Source of the DNA: Mixia osmundae IAM 14324
Lineage: Eukaryota; Basidiomycota; Mixiomycetes; Mixiales; Mixiaceae
Direction of reading: 5' to 3'
Length of the DNA stretch: 64,000 bases
Assembly: GCF_000708205.1 (NCBI RefSeq)
Contig: NW_014575559.1
Span: forward strand, 336,575 to 400,574
The position numbers and the translations under genes are program-made. The notes beneath the pieces are model-generated. The model ran no database searches. It saw only the letters and a list, made by a program, of their open reading frames with translations, and was not told the DNA's origin. Every line of letters starts with the position of its first letter. The first letter of the stretch is position 1. Below are positions 33,621-45,975 of this stretch, piece after piece.

Positions 33621-36600
33621 ATGAGCGGTCTCGGTAGCGCATCCGCTCATCGAGGAGCGACTGAGACCATCCCGACAGATACCTCGGGCTCGGAGGTCTA
33701 CATGGACGGCCAGACAGGCGACCCAGACGATGACCACGACGAGGAGGAGTCCTTCTTCGTCAGGGCGCTCTATGACTTTAGCGGTGCAGACACAGCTAGT
33801 CTGAGCTTCAAACGAGGCGCACTGGCACGTCTACAGCTCTTGATCTGATGCATCCACGAGCTGATCTTAAGCTTATGGGCTGAACAGATTGAAGTCCTCA
33901 CGACACTCGAGTCCGGCTGGTGGGATGGCGTACTTGTCGAGCAAAGGGAGCGAGGCTGGTTCCCTTCCAACTACGTTTCCCGAGTCACAGACGAAGAAGC
34001 GCTCTGGGCGCAAGGCTTACTCGACCGAGATACTCAAGCTATGGAGAGCCTGTCCTTGGCTACCGACAGACAACAGAACGCTTCAGGCCAAGGCGTACCC
34101 TCTTCAGTCGAGAGTAGCGTCGTCGGCGACTATACGCCGGTTGGTCAGTCCATGTACACTCTGTGCAGCATCGCTTGCTTATACTCTCGGCTCGACAGAT
34201 GCTCGAGATGATGCGGGTGATGACATCTTTGCAGAGCTCGCTCAAGCCGCGTTCCAGGCGCGAACAAGCTCCTCAATCGCTCGGCAGCAGCCGAGCCAGG
34301 CGAACTCTACACGCCCGGTCTCGGTCGCAACATCTGCCGGTTCGGGCAGGCACACACCCAGCAGTGCATCCGCATGGGACTATTGGGTTCCTCAAGTGAC
34401 ACAATCCGGTCAGGTCGTCTACTACAACACGCGTACGGGAGAGACCTCCCTCGACATGCCTGCCGGAGCGGATGAGCGCAGCGAATTTGGTGATTCGCGC
34501 AGGGGTAGCGTCGCGCCAGGCTCGATGGATACCACCCTTGTCGCCTCAACACGTCAACAGTCGATGACCTCTACCGTTGTTACGAAGGCGTCAGACACCA
34601 AGTCTCTCTCCTCTAATTCGTTTGTATCACGATATCCAGAATCAGCTCTCGCCAATACGGCTTGGGTCGCGAGAACCTTGCAAGATGGTAGTACATACTT
34701 TTACGAGAATCTACAAACAGGCGAGAAGCGCTGGACCCCGCCGAGTGCCGAAGAAGCATCTCTCTCGGTGCTCTCACCCGGCAACGCTGCAGCGGATGAT
34801 GCAAAGACCTCCACTGCGCCAACTTCACGTGATACAATCACTCTTGATTCGTTCCGGCTCCCCACTAGCGTCGGCGCCCCTGCTCCTACGTTAGCCATCG
34901 ATAGGTCGAGCACGCCTAGTCGACAGGCAGCGCGCTCGCAGCTCTCTCATAGACGTCTGTCTTCCGTGATCGACCTTGATACATTGTCGGCACCTCCGAT
35001 GGGTAAGAACGCTGCTCGCGTAGCGATAGCTTTGCGAAAGGTGTCCCTACCTCGCCCGGTAACGATTGGGCTGCTAGAACAAGACGTAAGACGCGCAATC
35101 AGCCAGCTTGTTGACTGCGCCCATCCCAATCGATCTCGAGAGCGAGACAGAGCCAATGTAGATGCGGCCGAAACAGAGGATCGGCAGGCTCTCGCTAGCG
35201 CAATCGTTGCCGTTGTTGCTCGCGTGTCTGTCTTGCTCCATGCTGCCGGCGTTCTCGATACCGCCACTCCCTCAAATGCACTTTATGCAGGCGCACTCAA
35301 CCTCGACTACGAAGCTTCGACCAATCTGATCGTAAACGAGTTGAGACCATTTGCCCGCAAGATCACCTCGACGCTGTCCAAGCTCATACTGGCTGTACGC
35401 GCGACCTGGGGACTGATGGCGAGCTCGAACCAAGAGGACGACGCATTTGTGGCTTCTTTCCAATTAGCCGAAGACGAAGAAGAATTGCAGGTACTTAGAC
35501 GAACACGTAACGATGCCACACGATTGCGGCAAGAGATCGAGTCCAAGCTTCGGCTCGATGTCGTTGTTGGGACACGAGACGCCACGAGCAGCCTGGGAGC
35601 CTTCGTGGCCGAGTTCGTGAAGCTGCGCTCGGCGACAGGTTTGCAGTCTTATCGAGCTTCGCTGCCGGCTCTGAAGCTAGTGGAGCCTGTCATTTTCACT
35701 ACGGCGGAGGCGTTGCTACTGCCGGGTGGAAGCATAGGCGCAAACTGGCGTGGTCACGGCTTCGCTGTCCTTCCGCTAGAATCTGCCTCTGTGCTCGCTC
35801 TCAATCCTCTTTCCACTTTGGTCACGGGCAAAGTCACAGAAGCAAAAAGCACAGTACTCAAGTGCATACTTGGTCTGAGGCAATCACTCGAAGCGCTGTC
35901 GGCAGGAACCCGTCCAATTTCAACCTCAACCAAAGGCAGACCTGCCACACCCCCCAATTCGCGCGCTCGCTCTCGCTCCAGAGCCATCACTCTTTTTCCC
36001 GCTTTGTTAGAGCAGTCGCAGGGCCTTATGCTGCTCATCTCGCGCTTTCTGTCCGCCACTGAAGAGATCGATATTGCTGCTTGCGTTGATATCGAGATTG
36101 ACATTGACAACGTACCCGGCTTGCGAGAATCATTAGATGCCTCCGTCAGCGCGGGACCAAGCAAGTCGAAAGCAACTCCTGATCAGTACAAAGGTTACAA
36201 TGCTTCTCTTAAAGAAGGCAAGCAGCTCTTGCTCAGCCTGCAAACTTCGAAACAGAGCATCTACGATGCAAACGCGTCGCTCCTGCTCTCGGTACAATCA
36301 CTCGGCATCCGCCAAAGTCGCAATCGTAGACGGCAGATCGGGCTTGACGTCGGTGCCAATAACATCTCGCAGCCCGCAGAAACTTCGCCCCTCCAAAGCT
36401 TCACTGCACCATCTCCGGCAGTCGAAGACATGGATGCAGCCTTCTCCGCGCTCCTTGATGCTGAAGATAGCATCGAGTCTCTTTCCAGAGCGCTGTCTGC
36501 TCTGCTCAAAGTGGCCGAATTGCAGGCAACGATGCCGAGTGACTTGCGCCAAATCAATGCTGCTTACCGACGGTTGTTGGTAGATCGCGCATCTGCCCGC

Positions 36601-38312
36601 ATGCAGCCAAAGTCTGCGAACATGGCTTTTTCGCTCTCTGCAACGCGCGAGCCGGTTCAAGACGGGCTCAGTCCCGAACAAGTCAGCGCACAAACATTCT
36701 CACACGAACCTGCAACGCCTGCACGGACTACCGACGCTGCTTCTTGGGCACCGTCTATGAGTACGAGTCTCTTGGATCTTGCCCGACATGACTGATCAGT
36801 CGCCATCTCAGATACGAAGTCTAAGCTACGCAAGATGTTCGGAGACGATGCGCCTCCACCGGAAGCGCAGAGAACGCTGGGCGTTCGGCCAACCGGACCT
36901 GCTTTCCTGCAGCCAGACTATGCACCCGGAGATCTCTCGCTCGCGTCCGATGGACAGGTCAAAGGCGGCACACTCGCGGCTCTCGTTGAGAAGCTCACCA
37001 GTCACGAAGGAGGTAAGCTTGCTCGCCGTCTGTTCAGCGAGCCGTTGCTCACAGGGCGCCAGTCGATCATCATTTCAATACGACTTTTCTGCTCACATAC
37101 CGAACGTTTACTACCTCTAACGACCTATTTGACATGCTCGTACAGCGGTACATGATCGAGATGCCGGCTGGTCTGGCAGCCGAAGAAGCACACATCTGGA
37201 CAGAACAGAAGCAAAAGCTCGTCAGAATTCGCGTACTCAACATACTGAAGGTCTGGATCGAGTCAAATCTTTATGACGACAACGAGAGTGCAGTCTTGGA
37301 TCGAGTCAGCCGCTTTGCGACCGAAGCGGTGACAGACTCCGTGGCAGCAAAGCAGGTCATAAGAGTCGTCGAGCGCAGACTGCAAAACGGCGTACCGAGC
37401 CTCGCAGCACCCCTGACGAGCTATGGTCCACCGCCGCCGCCTATCATATCGCGAAGCATACGCAAGCTCAAGTTTCTTGATATGGATCCAACCGAGCTCG
37501 CTCGCCAACTGACGTTATACGACAGTCGGCTATTCTCTGCCATCCGTCCGCCCGAGTGTCTAGCGAAAGCATGGCCAAAGAAGGTTCAGACAGACTCGCC
37601 TAACATTCGTGCAATGATCGATCTCAGCAACGCCATCACACGCTGGGTCGGCTGTACCATACTTGAGTATCAAGATCCAAAGAAACGAGTTGGAGTCGTC
37701 AAGCATTTTGTGAACATCGCCGAGCGTTGCCGGCAGCTTCAGAACTTCTCCACTGTCATGCACATCATCGCCGGTCTCAATTCGACACCGATCTATCGGT
37801 TGAAGCGCACATGGGAGATCGTACCTCAAAAGACAGTCAACACCCTCGCAGCACTCAACGAGCTGATGAAGCCCAACAAGAACTTTGGCGATTATCGTGA
37901 CGCTGTGCGAACGATTGGCCCACCCTGCGTACCTTTCTTGGGTGAGCATGAACGCGTCTTCTGGCCCACCTGATCTGAATAAGTCGCAGGCGTGTATCTC
38001 ACTGATTGGACATTCATCGGCGATGGCAACCCGGATTTCCTACGAGAGAAGCCAGACCAGATCAACTTTGCAAAGCGACAAAAAGCTGGAGAGCTCATCC
38101 AGCAAGTACAGCTACACCAATCGACACCCTACAACCTACAAGAAGTGCCGTCATTCCTCAAATACCTTGAGGAGCAATTCAACCTGGCAGATCGCGATGA
38201 GCAAGAACTTTACGAGCTCAGCATGGCACTGGAGCCGCGAGAGCGCGATGACGAAAGGGTAGCAAGGATGCTCAACGAATCAGGCGAGCGCCATTCTCAT
38301 GTGCTGCGTTAG
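33621..38312 (+). CDS. CDC25: Cdc25-like Ras guanine-nucleotide exchange factor with SH3 and two WW domains
   Basis: Ras activator of about 1474 residues. The N-terminus has an SH3 domain (FFVRALYDFSGADTASLSF, then IEVLTTLESGWWDGVL, then RGWFPSNYVSRV). Two WW domains follow (WDYWVPQVTQSGQVVYYNTR and TAWVARTLQDGSTYFYENLQ). A long region then leads to the RasGEF-N module (HHFNTTFLLTYRTFTTSNDL) and the catalytic CDC25 domain (AITRWVGCTILEYQDPKKRV, FSTVMHIIAGLNSTPIYRLK, VPFLGVYLTDWTFIGDGNPD). Exons are 33621-33824, 33888-34143, 34199-36760, 36812-37012, 37063-37941 and 37990-38312. The first intron splits the SH3 domain and appears to use a GC donor (CTG|GCACGT). It likely feeds the Ras-cAMP or MAPK pathways. 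Confidence 0.92.
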
Positions 38313-38442
38313 TCAAGACTGACAATCTCACTTACAGGCTTCATCTGAGATGAGCGTGCAGTGCCAGTGTTGAATGCCCATTGCATGTATATGCGACGCG
38401 AGTGTCGTGACTTTGTAGTCTGCATCGATCGGGTGTTCGGGT

Positions 38443-39643
38443 TCAGAGAGCTATAGTCTTTTGGGCAGCTGCGCTCTGGTGTGCCAGGTCGCAGAGATGT
38501 ATGACCTCGCGTGCTTCCTCAGGCTGGACGAGCAATCGCGAGGCGTCTTTGTGCTCGAGAGCATCGTGCAAGTGTCTGTAGAAATCGAGATATCGCCCTT
38601 TCTCGCTCTTGATCTTCTCATGTTGTGGCGCGGGAGGTTTGGTGATGTCGCAGGAGACGGGAATTGACCAGAGCTCGGCTGCAATATTGTCGTCCTCAAT
38701 GCCGAGATCATCATCCTTCGCAGGCGTCTTGCCTGCGATGAGTTGCGCCTCTTGCGGATCGACACCGGCTTTTCGGAACTCTCCCCTGTCGCCTTTGACG
38801 ATGTATCGCATGTTGGGCCCCAGAGATGTTGTAGACCCCTTCAGAACGACGGTGAGTGGCAATTCGCGTGACAAAGGCAGTCCGGCAGAAGACGAGCCTG
38901 TCGCCTTGCTGGGTCCATACTCGAGCGTCACTGTGAATGCGTCTTCGAGCTCGAGTGGGGGCAGTTGTCGTCGAGAATAAGTCTGTCCGGTGATAGAAGT
39001 GGGTTTGCCGAAGAGGTACAGCGATTGATCGATGAGGTGTGAGCCGAGGTCGTATACCTGGCCGCCACCAGGCCTGGCTTGCTCCTTCCATACCTTTTCG
39101 CTCTTCCTGAAGAGTCTGAAGCGATCAAAGTGACTTTCAAAATCGGTGACCTGTCCGAGTCTGCCCTCCCTGATGACTTTGAGCAACGTGAGGAGATCCG
39201 AATCGAGTCGCCTGTTCTGATAAACTGCAATGAGTAATCCTTTCGACTTTGCAAGCGAGATGAGCTTGTCCGCCTCGACGGCCGTAGGCGTGAGAGGCTT
39301 CTCGACGACCTGTGTACCTCGAGTTAATCAGCCACGGGAGAACGCAAGACCAGCGTAGGCGTACGATATGTTTGCCGGCGTTCAAGCATTGCTTGGCTTG
39401 CTCAAAGTGCAGCTCGTTCGGCGTGCTGATGACGACGAGATCTATCGACGCATCGGCGCAGACTTCATCGAGAGTGGCTACAGTCTTGACGCCTGGCAGA
39501 CGCTGCTTGACTTCCTCTTGACTCTCCGGTCGACGCGCAAGAATGGTCGACAGCTTGAAGTGCTCCGGCAGTGAGGATAGCAAAGGAGCGTGGAAGACAA
39601 AGCAGGACATTCCTGTGCCAAGTATGGCCACGTTGTAGACCAT
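38443..39643 (-). CDS. Gfo/Idh/MocA-family oxidoreductase
   Basis: NAD(P)-dependent dehydrogenase-like protein of about 381 residues. The N-terminal Rossmann domain starts MVYNVAILGTGMSCFVFHAP and contains IDLVVISTPNELHFEQAKQC, then LNAGKHI|VVEKPLT, where EKP is the family signature. The second domain includes GGGQVYDLGSHLIDQSLYLF, with the conserved D/H region. Exons are 39643-39365 and 39309-38443; the 55-nt intron lies just before VVEKP. Closest recognisable relatives are YdgJ/GFO-type proteins with unknown sugar or galactose-like substrates. It is divergent from the PDK-family gene, with 126 bp between starts. Confidence 0.88.
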
Positions 39644-39769
39644 CTTGACGGCCAAGGAGTGCTGTGACGGCGTGGGGTTGACAGCAAGGAGAAAGAGCAG
39701 TCGCGTCGTCGATCAATCAATCGATCAAGCAAGGTAACGTACGTGGAAGTGTTTGGACGAGGCTCGTTG

Positions 39770-41036
39770 ATGGTCCATGCTAGCATCTCACTGGGCGCCG
39801 TGGCAGCACGCCGGGTGAGCAGTCATGTCGAGCCGTTTGCAGCACGCAAAGCTTTTCCCATCAGCCTCAGACAGCTCATCTTCTTCGGTCGAGATGTCAA
39901 CCGCGACAAGTTGGTGACTGCCGGCAATTTCATCCGCACAGAGCTGCCTGTCAGACTGGCCCATCGTATCAAGGATCTCGAAGTGTTGCCGTATGTCGTC
40001 GGGTCGAATCCTGTCATCAAGCCCGTATTTGAACGATACGTCGACGCATTCGAACGGATTCGTACTTATCCCGTCATCAGGACATTTGAAGATAACCTGC
40101 AGTTCTGCGAGTTCATGAAAGGCTTGCTCGAGGAGCATCTCGTCATCATACCTCTCCTGGCAAGAGCACTGCAAGACTCGGCCAAGGAAACGCCTGCAAG
40201 TCAGCTCGATGCATTCATGGCCAAGATGCTACGCTCGCGAATCAGCAGGCGCATATTGACACAACAGCATATCGCGCTTTCAGAGCAGTATGCTTCCGGC
40301 TCCTTCGAAAGAGGTGCAGCATCGGACCGCTTCGTCGGCGTTGTGGACAATCGACTTTGTCCGGCCGAGGTGGCAGAAAGGTGCGCCCGCCTCGTCACGA
40401 GCGCAATGATAGACGAAGTACCCGAGCACGAGCACGCGCAATTACGCTTCGACATCGATGGCAACACCAAAGCTACCTTCTCGTACCTGCCCGAGCATCT
40501 CGAGTATATCCTCTTTGAGTTATACCGCAATAGCGCCAAAGCAACACTAGCAAGGCATGGCGACCATGCATGCGAGCATCCCATCTCGACTACCATCTGC
40601 GAAAGCGGCACTGATATGCTCATACGTGTCTCTGACCAAGGTGTCTTCCTTCTTTTCAGCCTGTCGATTCTGACTGATCCAGTTTCGCAGCTGGCGGGAT
40701 CCCCCCGTTCGATCTAGATCGCCCACTGACAGGCAGCGCTCGACTGGAAGTCTTCAGCTTTGTCAATCCTCGCACCTTCTCGTCTGGCCAGTCTGAGGTC
40801 GAGCGATTGGCAGCAACAGTAGCGGAGCAACGGGCAGTCAAAGGGCAGATGGGACTGGGTCTAGGTCTCTCTCGAATGTGCGTCTTATGATTGACCCTCA
40901 CGAAGCAGCACTGATTAGTATTTTTAGGTATGCTGAATTCTTCGGTGGCGATCTGGACCTGTATAGTCTACCAGAATGGGGCTCAGACGCCTTTGTGCGA
41001 ATTCCACTCGTAGTGGGCAAGCAAGATCATATCTAG
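39770..41036 (+). CDS. Mitochondrial PDK/BCKDK-family protein kinase
   Basis: Histidine-kinase-like serine kinase of about 388 residues that should phosphorylate the E1 subunit of pyruvate or branched-chain 2-oxoacid dehydrogenase in the mitochondrial matrix. It has the PDK four-helix domain (FPISLRQLIFFGRD onward). The GHKL ATPase motifs are the N-box YILFELYRNSAKATL, the G1-box VSDQ|AGGIP and the G2-box GLGLSRMYAEFFGGDL. Exons are 39770-40640, 40691-40877 and 40928-41036. The short basic N-terminus (ARRVSSHVEPFAARKA) may be a targeting sequence. Residues seen here do not decide between PDK and BCKDK. The stop lies 34 bp from the convergent PUS7 stop. Confidence 0.9.
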
Positions 41037-41070
41037 CTTACTTTTGCTCGACGATGACAACAACATGCGC

Positions 41071-43641
41071 TTAGGTGTCGATAGGCTCGACTGCATCGAC
41101 GTGCGTCTCTGCGTCTGCCGCATGACCCAGCGTATCGGTGCCAGCAGCGCCGCTGGCGGTATCTGCAGAGGCGTTGCTGTCCTCAAGAATGGGCGCTGCC
41201 GCTTGCGCAGCGCGAGTCGCCTGATCTGCCTGCGTCAGTGCGCGCTGGTGATTCGAGCCAGTGTCGACCTTCATGATCTCTCGCAGAGCCATAGTCGCAT
41301 AAGCTGCAGTGCCAAGATGCAAGTCGATCTGCAAGGCTCGGCGAATAGGATTCGCTTCTGGCTCTGGCATTGGCTCGCCCAGCAAAGCATCTTCGTCCGA
41401 TGCCGCCAGTGGAAAATTGGGATCGCTGTAATTCAGAATTGTATGGGACACATGACCAGGCTTGTGCAGGAACTTGCGGTATGAACCACTCAGCGAATAT
41501 TCTGCCTTTTCGCGAACGAGATCTGTCCATTCGAGACCATCCTCCTTGAGGATTGCTTTGGCCAGCTCTCCGAGCTCATTGGCAGGATAGACACAATTGA
41601 AGCCGACTTGAGGCAGCACGACGTCGTGGATCGAAACCGATGCGAGATCTGCTTCTCTCAAAATTTTGACGGCTGCGATGCGCGACTTTGCACGCAGCGT
41701 GCGCGTTTGCTTCGAGATGGCCTCGTCATCTTCCGGCAAGTCAGCTTCTTCGCCCTCTTGCATATCTGACAGCATGACCAGATCACCAACGACGGGTTTG
41801 TCGCAGCCATAGAGCTTGGCGCGCTCCGACGCTACCCGATTCCAGATGTACGACTGATAGGCATTGACGAACATCATACGCAGCTGCTTGGGTATCTGCA
41901 CGATCAACGTCAGAGATCATCAAGGATATGCTTGGCAGGGTGACAGTACCCTTTGTAGCGCATTCTTGTGATCTTGGGGATCCTTGATCAACCCTTCGAG
42001 AATATGGCGCTCGGCCACGAGCCAGCGTGGGAAAGCAGCCAGCGCAGCTTTTGCATCGCCCGTCTCTGCATACGTCTTCCTGATCGAGCCTGCAGGTTCC
42101 TGCTCGTCGGCACGGGGGCGCATGATGAGATCGCAAGCGAGCTCATAGTCATTGTGCAAGAGTGCGAGTCCGATGGCATGGGTGGGGATCGTCGCGGTTC
42201 CGAATCTCTGAGTACCGTAGTAATTGATGAAGCCATGCCGCAAAGTAGCCATCGCCTTGTCAACAATTTCGTCAGACTCGACTTGCAGGTCTCGCAAGGT
42301 GATGAGGAAGCGATTGCCTTTAAGATCGCCCAGCTTGAGCGGTTCGTCTGCATAGCACAAGTCACCAATGCGAATTCCCTTGTCGCCGCGCGTGTGCTGC
42401 TGATCTGGTCCTCTGCGCCCGCCGCCTCGCCCACCTCTGCCTCCGCGGCCGCCTCGACCTCTGTCATTCGAGCCTTGCTCGTTGCCTCTGTTATGCATAA
42501 GATACCATATATCGTCCAGGCTCTTCTTGCTTCGTCCGCGATCGAGTGAGACTCTCTGCACGCTGACGGCACGTTTATCTTTCGTGCCTGCTGTCCCAAT
42601 ATCTCTACCCTGGACGTTCAGAGCTCTCGCGAGAATATTGAGAGCATCCGAATTGTCGCGATTGGTCTTTTGCAGAGTGAAGTGGATATAGGGACCGGCA
42701 GCCCTGTTGGCTTCCCTTTCTAATTGCTTCAAGGCGTCTCGCTTCAGGTCCTGCTCAGACATCTTTGACCGATCTGGGTTCTTGCTCGGTCCGCCGCCTC
42801 TCGGTCGGCTGTTATCATCTCTCCCTCGACCTTTGCTGGCCCAGGTAATGATGATCGATGTCTTTTCGTCTTCTTGCTTGTGCTCGGTAATGAGCTTGCC
42901 ACCGAATACTTCGCGAATGATCTGGTGGAACGCTTTGCGATCATCTTTACTATCCATAGCTTTGACGGCCACCGAGCCGCGAGCACTCCAGCCCTCGCCG
43001 CCTTTCTGCCACAAGTCCTTGAGCGAGTCAAGCGCGTCGGGTGGCAGGACTTTCGCCAACCGTGGATCTTGCTCTGGTGGTCCCTCAAACGCTGGCTCTT
43101 GTGGCTCGGATGCACTCGCAGGTGTCTCCGACGTAGGCACGGGTGCAGACGCGGGCCGTTGTAGGACATAATCATCTGGCAAATTTGTGACGAGCCGAGC
43201 AGGCCGTCTGATATCTTTCAACCTGACGACTTGACCGTCATTGCCAATTTCCCAGACAAGAAAGTCTGTGAAGCGCTCTTTGAAGCGAGCAGTGAAGGAG
43301 GGGACGCTGTTGTCTACGTAGGCCTCAATGCCGACATCCTCTAGCGTTTGGGGCCGACCGCCGATCGTCTTTAAGCGAGAGAACATGGTCTCTCGTTTGT
43401 CTGACGTGCTCGCAGTCGGTTCAGACGTTGGGGTATCTGGTTGATGCACATTGCTGTCCACTGATGACGTATGAGCGGCTTGGAGGCCAGATATGCCCGC
43501 TTGCAGAGGGCTTTGTGCCTCTTTGCTGGCAATGTCCGTCAGATCAAGCGATCCGTCTATCTCAGGCTGATCAAGCTTGGTGCGCTTCTCGGGAAGACTT
43601 TTGTCATCGTCTGAGCCTTCTCTGGGCCTTACAGTGGCCAT
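41071..43641 (-). CDS. PUS7: Pseudouridine synthase PUS7 (TruD family)
   Basis: RNA pseudouridine synthase of about 838 residues acting on tRNA, snRNA and mRNA. The catalytic TruD motif is GTAGTKDKRAVSVQRVSL with the nucleophilic Asp in KDKR. FINYYGTQRFGT and FVNAYQSYIWNRVASER are the other hallmarks. Just after the catalytic motif lies a Gly/Arg repeat (an RGG box, about residues 395-420, built from GRGG units), unusual in this position. The N-terminus is acidic and disordered, and the C-terminus is an Ala/Thr-rich tail. Exons are 43641-41950 and 41895-41071 with a 54-nt intron at ALQR-IPKQL. Confidence 0.92.
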
Positions 43642-43755
43642 GAAGGGTGCAGACAGTCGTTCAAAGGAGAAGCAAAGTCAACGTGGAAACGCCCAAAAAA
43701 CCGCGAAGTCAATCAACGAGGCATCAGCGCATCAGCATCCGTCAAGACCGGCCAC

Positions 43756-45933
43756 ATGTCGAAGCGGGGCAATGCAGAGCCAAGCGAGAGCGCTGCCAAG
43801 CGGGCAAGAGGGTACACTGAGCTCAGCAGCTCGTTGACAGCGGCTGACCCGAGGAGCCCTTGCAGGAACGCTCCCTCTTTCCTCCCGCCAAAGGATGATC
43901 TCAAGGGTCGAGAGAGCTTCTTGCCTCAGCCCAACAGACAGCCAAGCTCGCTACCCCCTCGTCCGAGCTCAGCATCCACCTCCGCGCCCTCCTCCTCCGG
44001 ATTGGTGAGCAGCTGTGCGTTTCATCAGCTTCAAGCGCTGAACGCGCGACACCGATGCACAGACACCAGACCAGATAGCGGCCAAGCGAGCAGAAGTAGC
44101 TGCCAAGATAGCTGCTCTCCAGCGCAAGTCTGTGCCTGGCGTTCCCTCTGCCATGTCCAGTGCGGCACCATCACGCGACTCACTCACGCCTGCCCCTTCC
44201 GCCACTTCGACCGCACCAGGCCTCGATCCTGCGCTCGCAAAAAGGATAGCAGAAGCTAAGCGGAACGTGCAAGCTATGGCTGCCAAACGCAGTCTCAATC
44301 CTTATCTCGTCAGCATTCTCTCTGTCTCGAATGCCGACTTGACCTGACGCGTCGTGCAGTCACCCAAAGATCAGATCGTAGCAGATCCAAAGACTGGCCT
44401 GCATCCTCTCCTAGCAAAATCGAGCGTTACCGTTGCAGACGCAAAGCGCAATAATAAGGACAAGTACAAGCCTATGGCGCCCAAGTTCTCTACCACAAGG
44501 GTATGCCTTTCGTCTCCTTTCCATCGTCCAGTCCGCTCATGCTGGCTCAGGCAAACGCTCGCATAGCTCAGCCTGTGCGGCAACCTATCGAACGGCAACT
44601 TGAGCTCTCGAACGCGAGTGTGCCCTCTTTCGAAGAGGCCCGTAAGAATCCATACTTCGACAAACGGCTCGGTGTCGAGTCCCTCGTACCCAAAGAACGC
44701 AAAGCTCGACCGCTCAGATTCAATCCAAAGGGCAAATTTGCAGCGCTTGCGGATCAGCTCAGAGCGGAAGCCCGCATGGAGGAGCTCAAGGCTCGCATTC
44801 TCGAAAGCGCGCGCAAAGCCGGTCTGGAAGATGAGATCGAATTGACCGAAAAGCAAGCAAAGGTTCGTCGCGCGTGCTCGTATACGTATTTTGCTCAACG
44901 TTCTATCGAACAGAGGCCGCCACCGCCGGATATCGAATGGTGGGATTCTCCCTTTCTGCCGAATCAGTCTTATTCCGACCTCGACAACGGCGCGACGAGC
45001 AGAGTCCTGCAGTCGAACGAGACGCCCATCACAATCTACGTACAACATCCGATCCCGATACCGGCGCCCGCCGATCGTATCAAAGTCGACGCCCAACCGC
45101 TCAAACTCACTCAAAAGGAGATGAAGAAGATGCGAAAGCAGAGGAGGCAAGCAGATCTACAAGACCGTCGAGATCGCATCAAGCTCGGTCTCCTACCTCC
45201 CGATCCTCCCAAAGGTAAGCCCTCTGCTGTTTGCAAGATGGCATGCGCTGACGGCTCGCATGACACAGTCAAACTTGCCAACATGATGCGCGTACTGACA
45301 CAGCAGGCTATATCTGATCCTACAAAGGTCGAAGCCAAAGTCAGAAGAGAAATGACAGCTCGCAAAGTGGGGCACGAGAAAGCCAATGCGGCCAGACAGT
45401 TGACAGATGATCAAAGGCGAGAGAAACTCGAAGCGCAGAAAGACAAGGATGCTTCAAAGGGTATCTCGGCCGCCGTCTATCGCATTCGCTACCTCACCAA
45501 TCCTTCGCATCGGTTCAAGGTTCGAAAGAATGCCCAGCAGCTCGCCCTTACTGGTATCACACTCTACAACCCCAAATTTGCGTTTGTCTTTGTCGAAGGA
45601 GGGCAGGCTAGCATGAAGAAGTACAAGCATCTCATGCTTGACAGGATCAATTGGAAGGAAGAAGCCGAAGCCAGAGATGGCGATGAGGACGAGGAGGCAA
45701 CGCCTGCTCCGTTACCTGAAGGCACCCCCGGTCCCCAAGCGAGCGAAATTCCGGAAAGCTTAGCAAACAATAGATGTGATCTCGTCTGGGAAGGCCCACA
45801 GCGTGATAGGTACTTCGTGGACTTCAAGGGCAAGGGCGCACCAAGCGATGGCCTCGCCAAGAGCACGCTTGGCACAAAGCTCGAATCACTGTGGGACATG
45901 TGCAAGCGCCTTCCTATGGACGACCAATTCTGA
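43756..45933 (+). CDS. PRP3: U4/U6 snRNP protein Prp3
   Basis: Spliceosomal protein of about 654 residues that binds U4/U6 snRNA. The N-terminus is Ser/Pro-rich, and a helical Lys/Ala segment with ALAKRIAEAKRNVQAMAAK follows. The PRP3 domain runs from NPYFDKRLGV through PDIEWWDSPFLP, ITIYVQHPIPIPAPADRIKV and LTQKEMKKMRKQRRQADLQD. The C-terminal DUF1115-like ferredoxin-fold domain contains ITLYNPKFAFVFVEGGQASM and ends with CDLVWEGPQRDRYFVDFK. Exons are 43756-44004, 44063-44308, 44360-44500, 44551-45214 and 45269-45933. The start lies 114 bp from the divergent PUS7 start. The first intron could use two close CAG acceptors; the one ending at 44062 keeps frame. Confidence 0.93.
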
Positions 45934-45975
45934 TTGTTAACTCAAGCTGCATTACGCCAGTCTACATGTCCAGAA

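Noticed and set aside
33888-34143. Possible alternative RasGEF start inside a long open frame from 33889
   Set aside because: The frame giving the SH3 continuation (IEVLTTLESGWWDG) is different, and splicing from the upstream exon explains it better.
36137-36583. 148-codon plus-strand frame inside the RasGEF gene
   Set aside because: Out of frame with the RasGEF, which explains the region fully.
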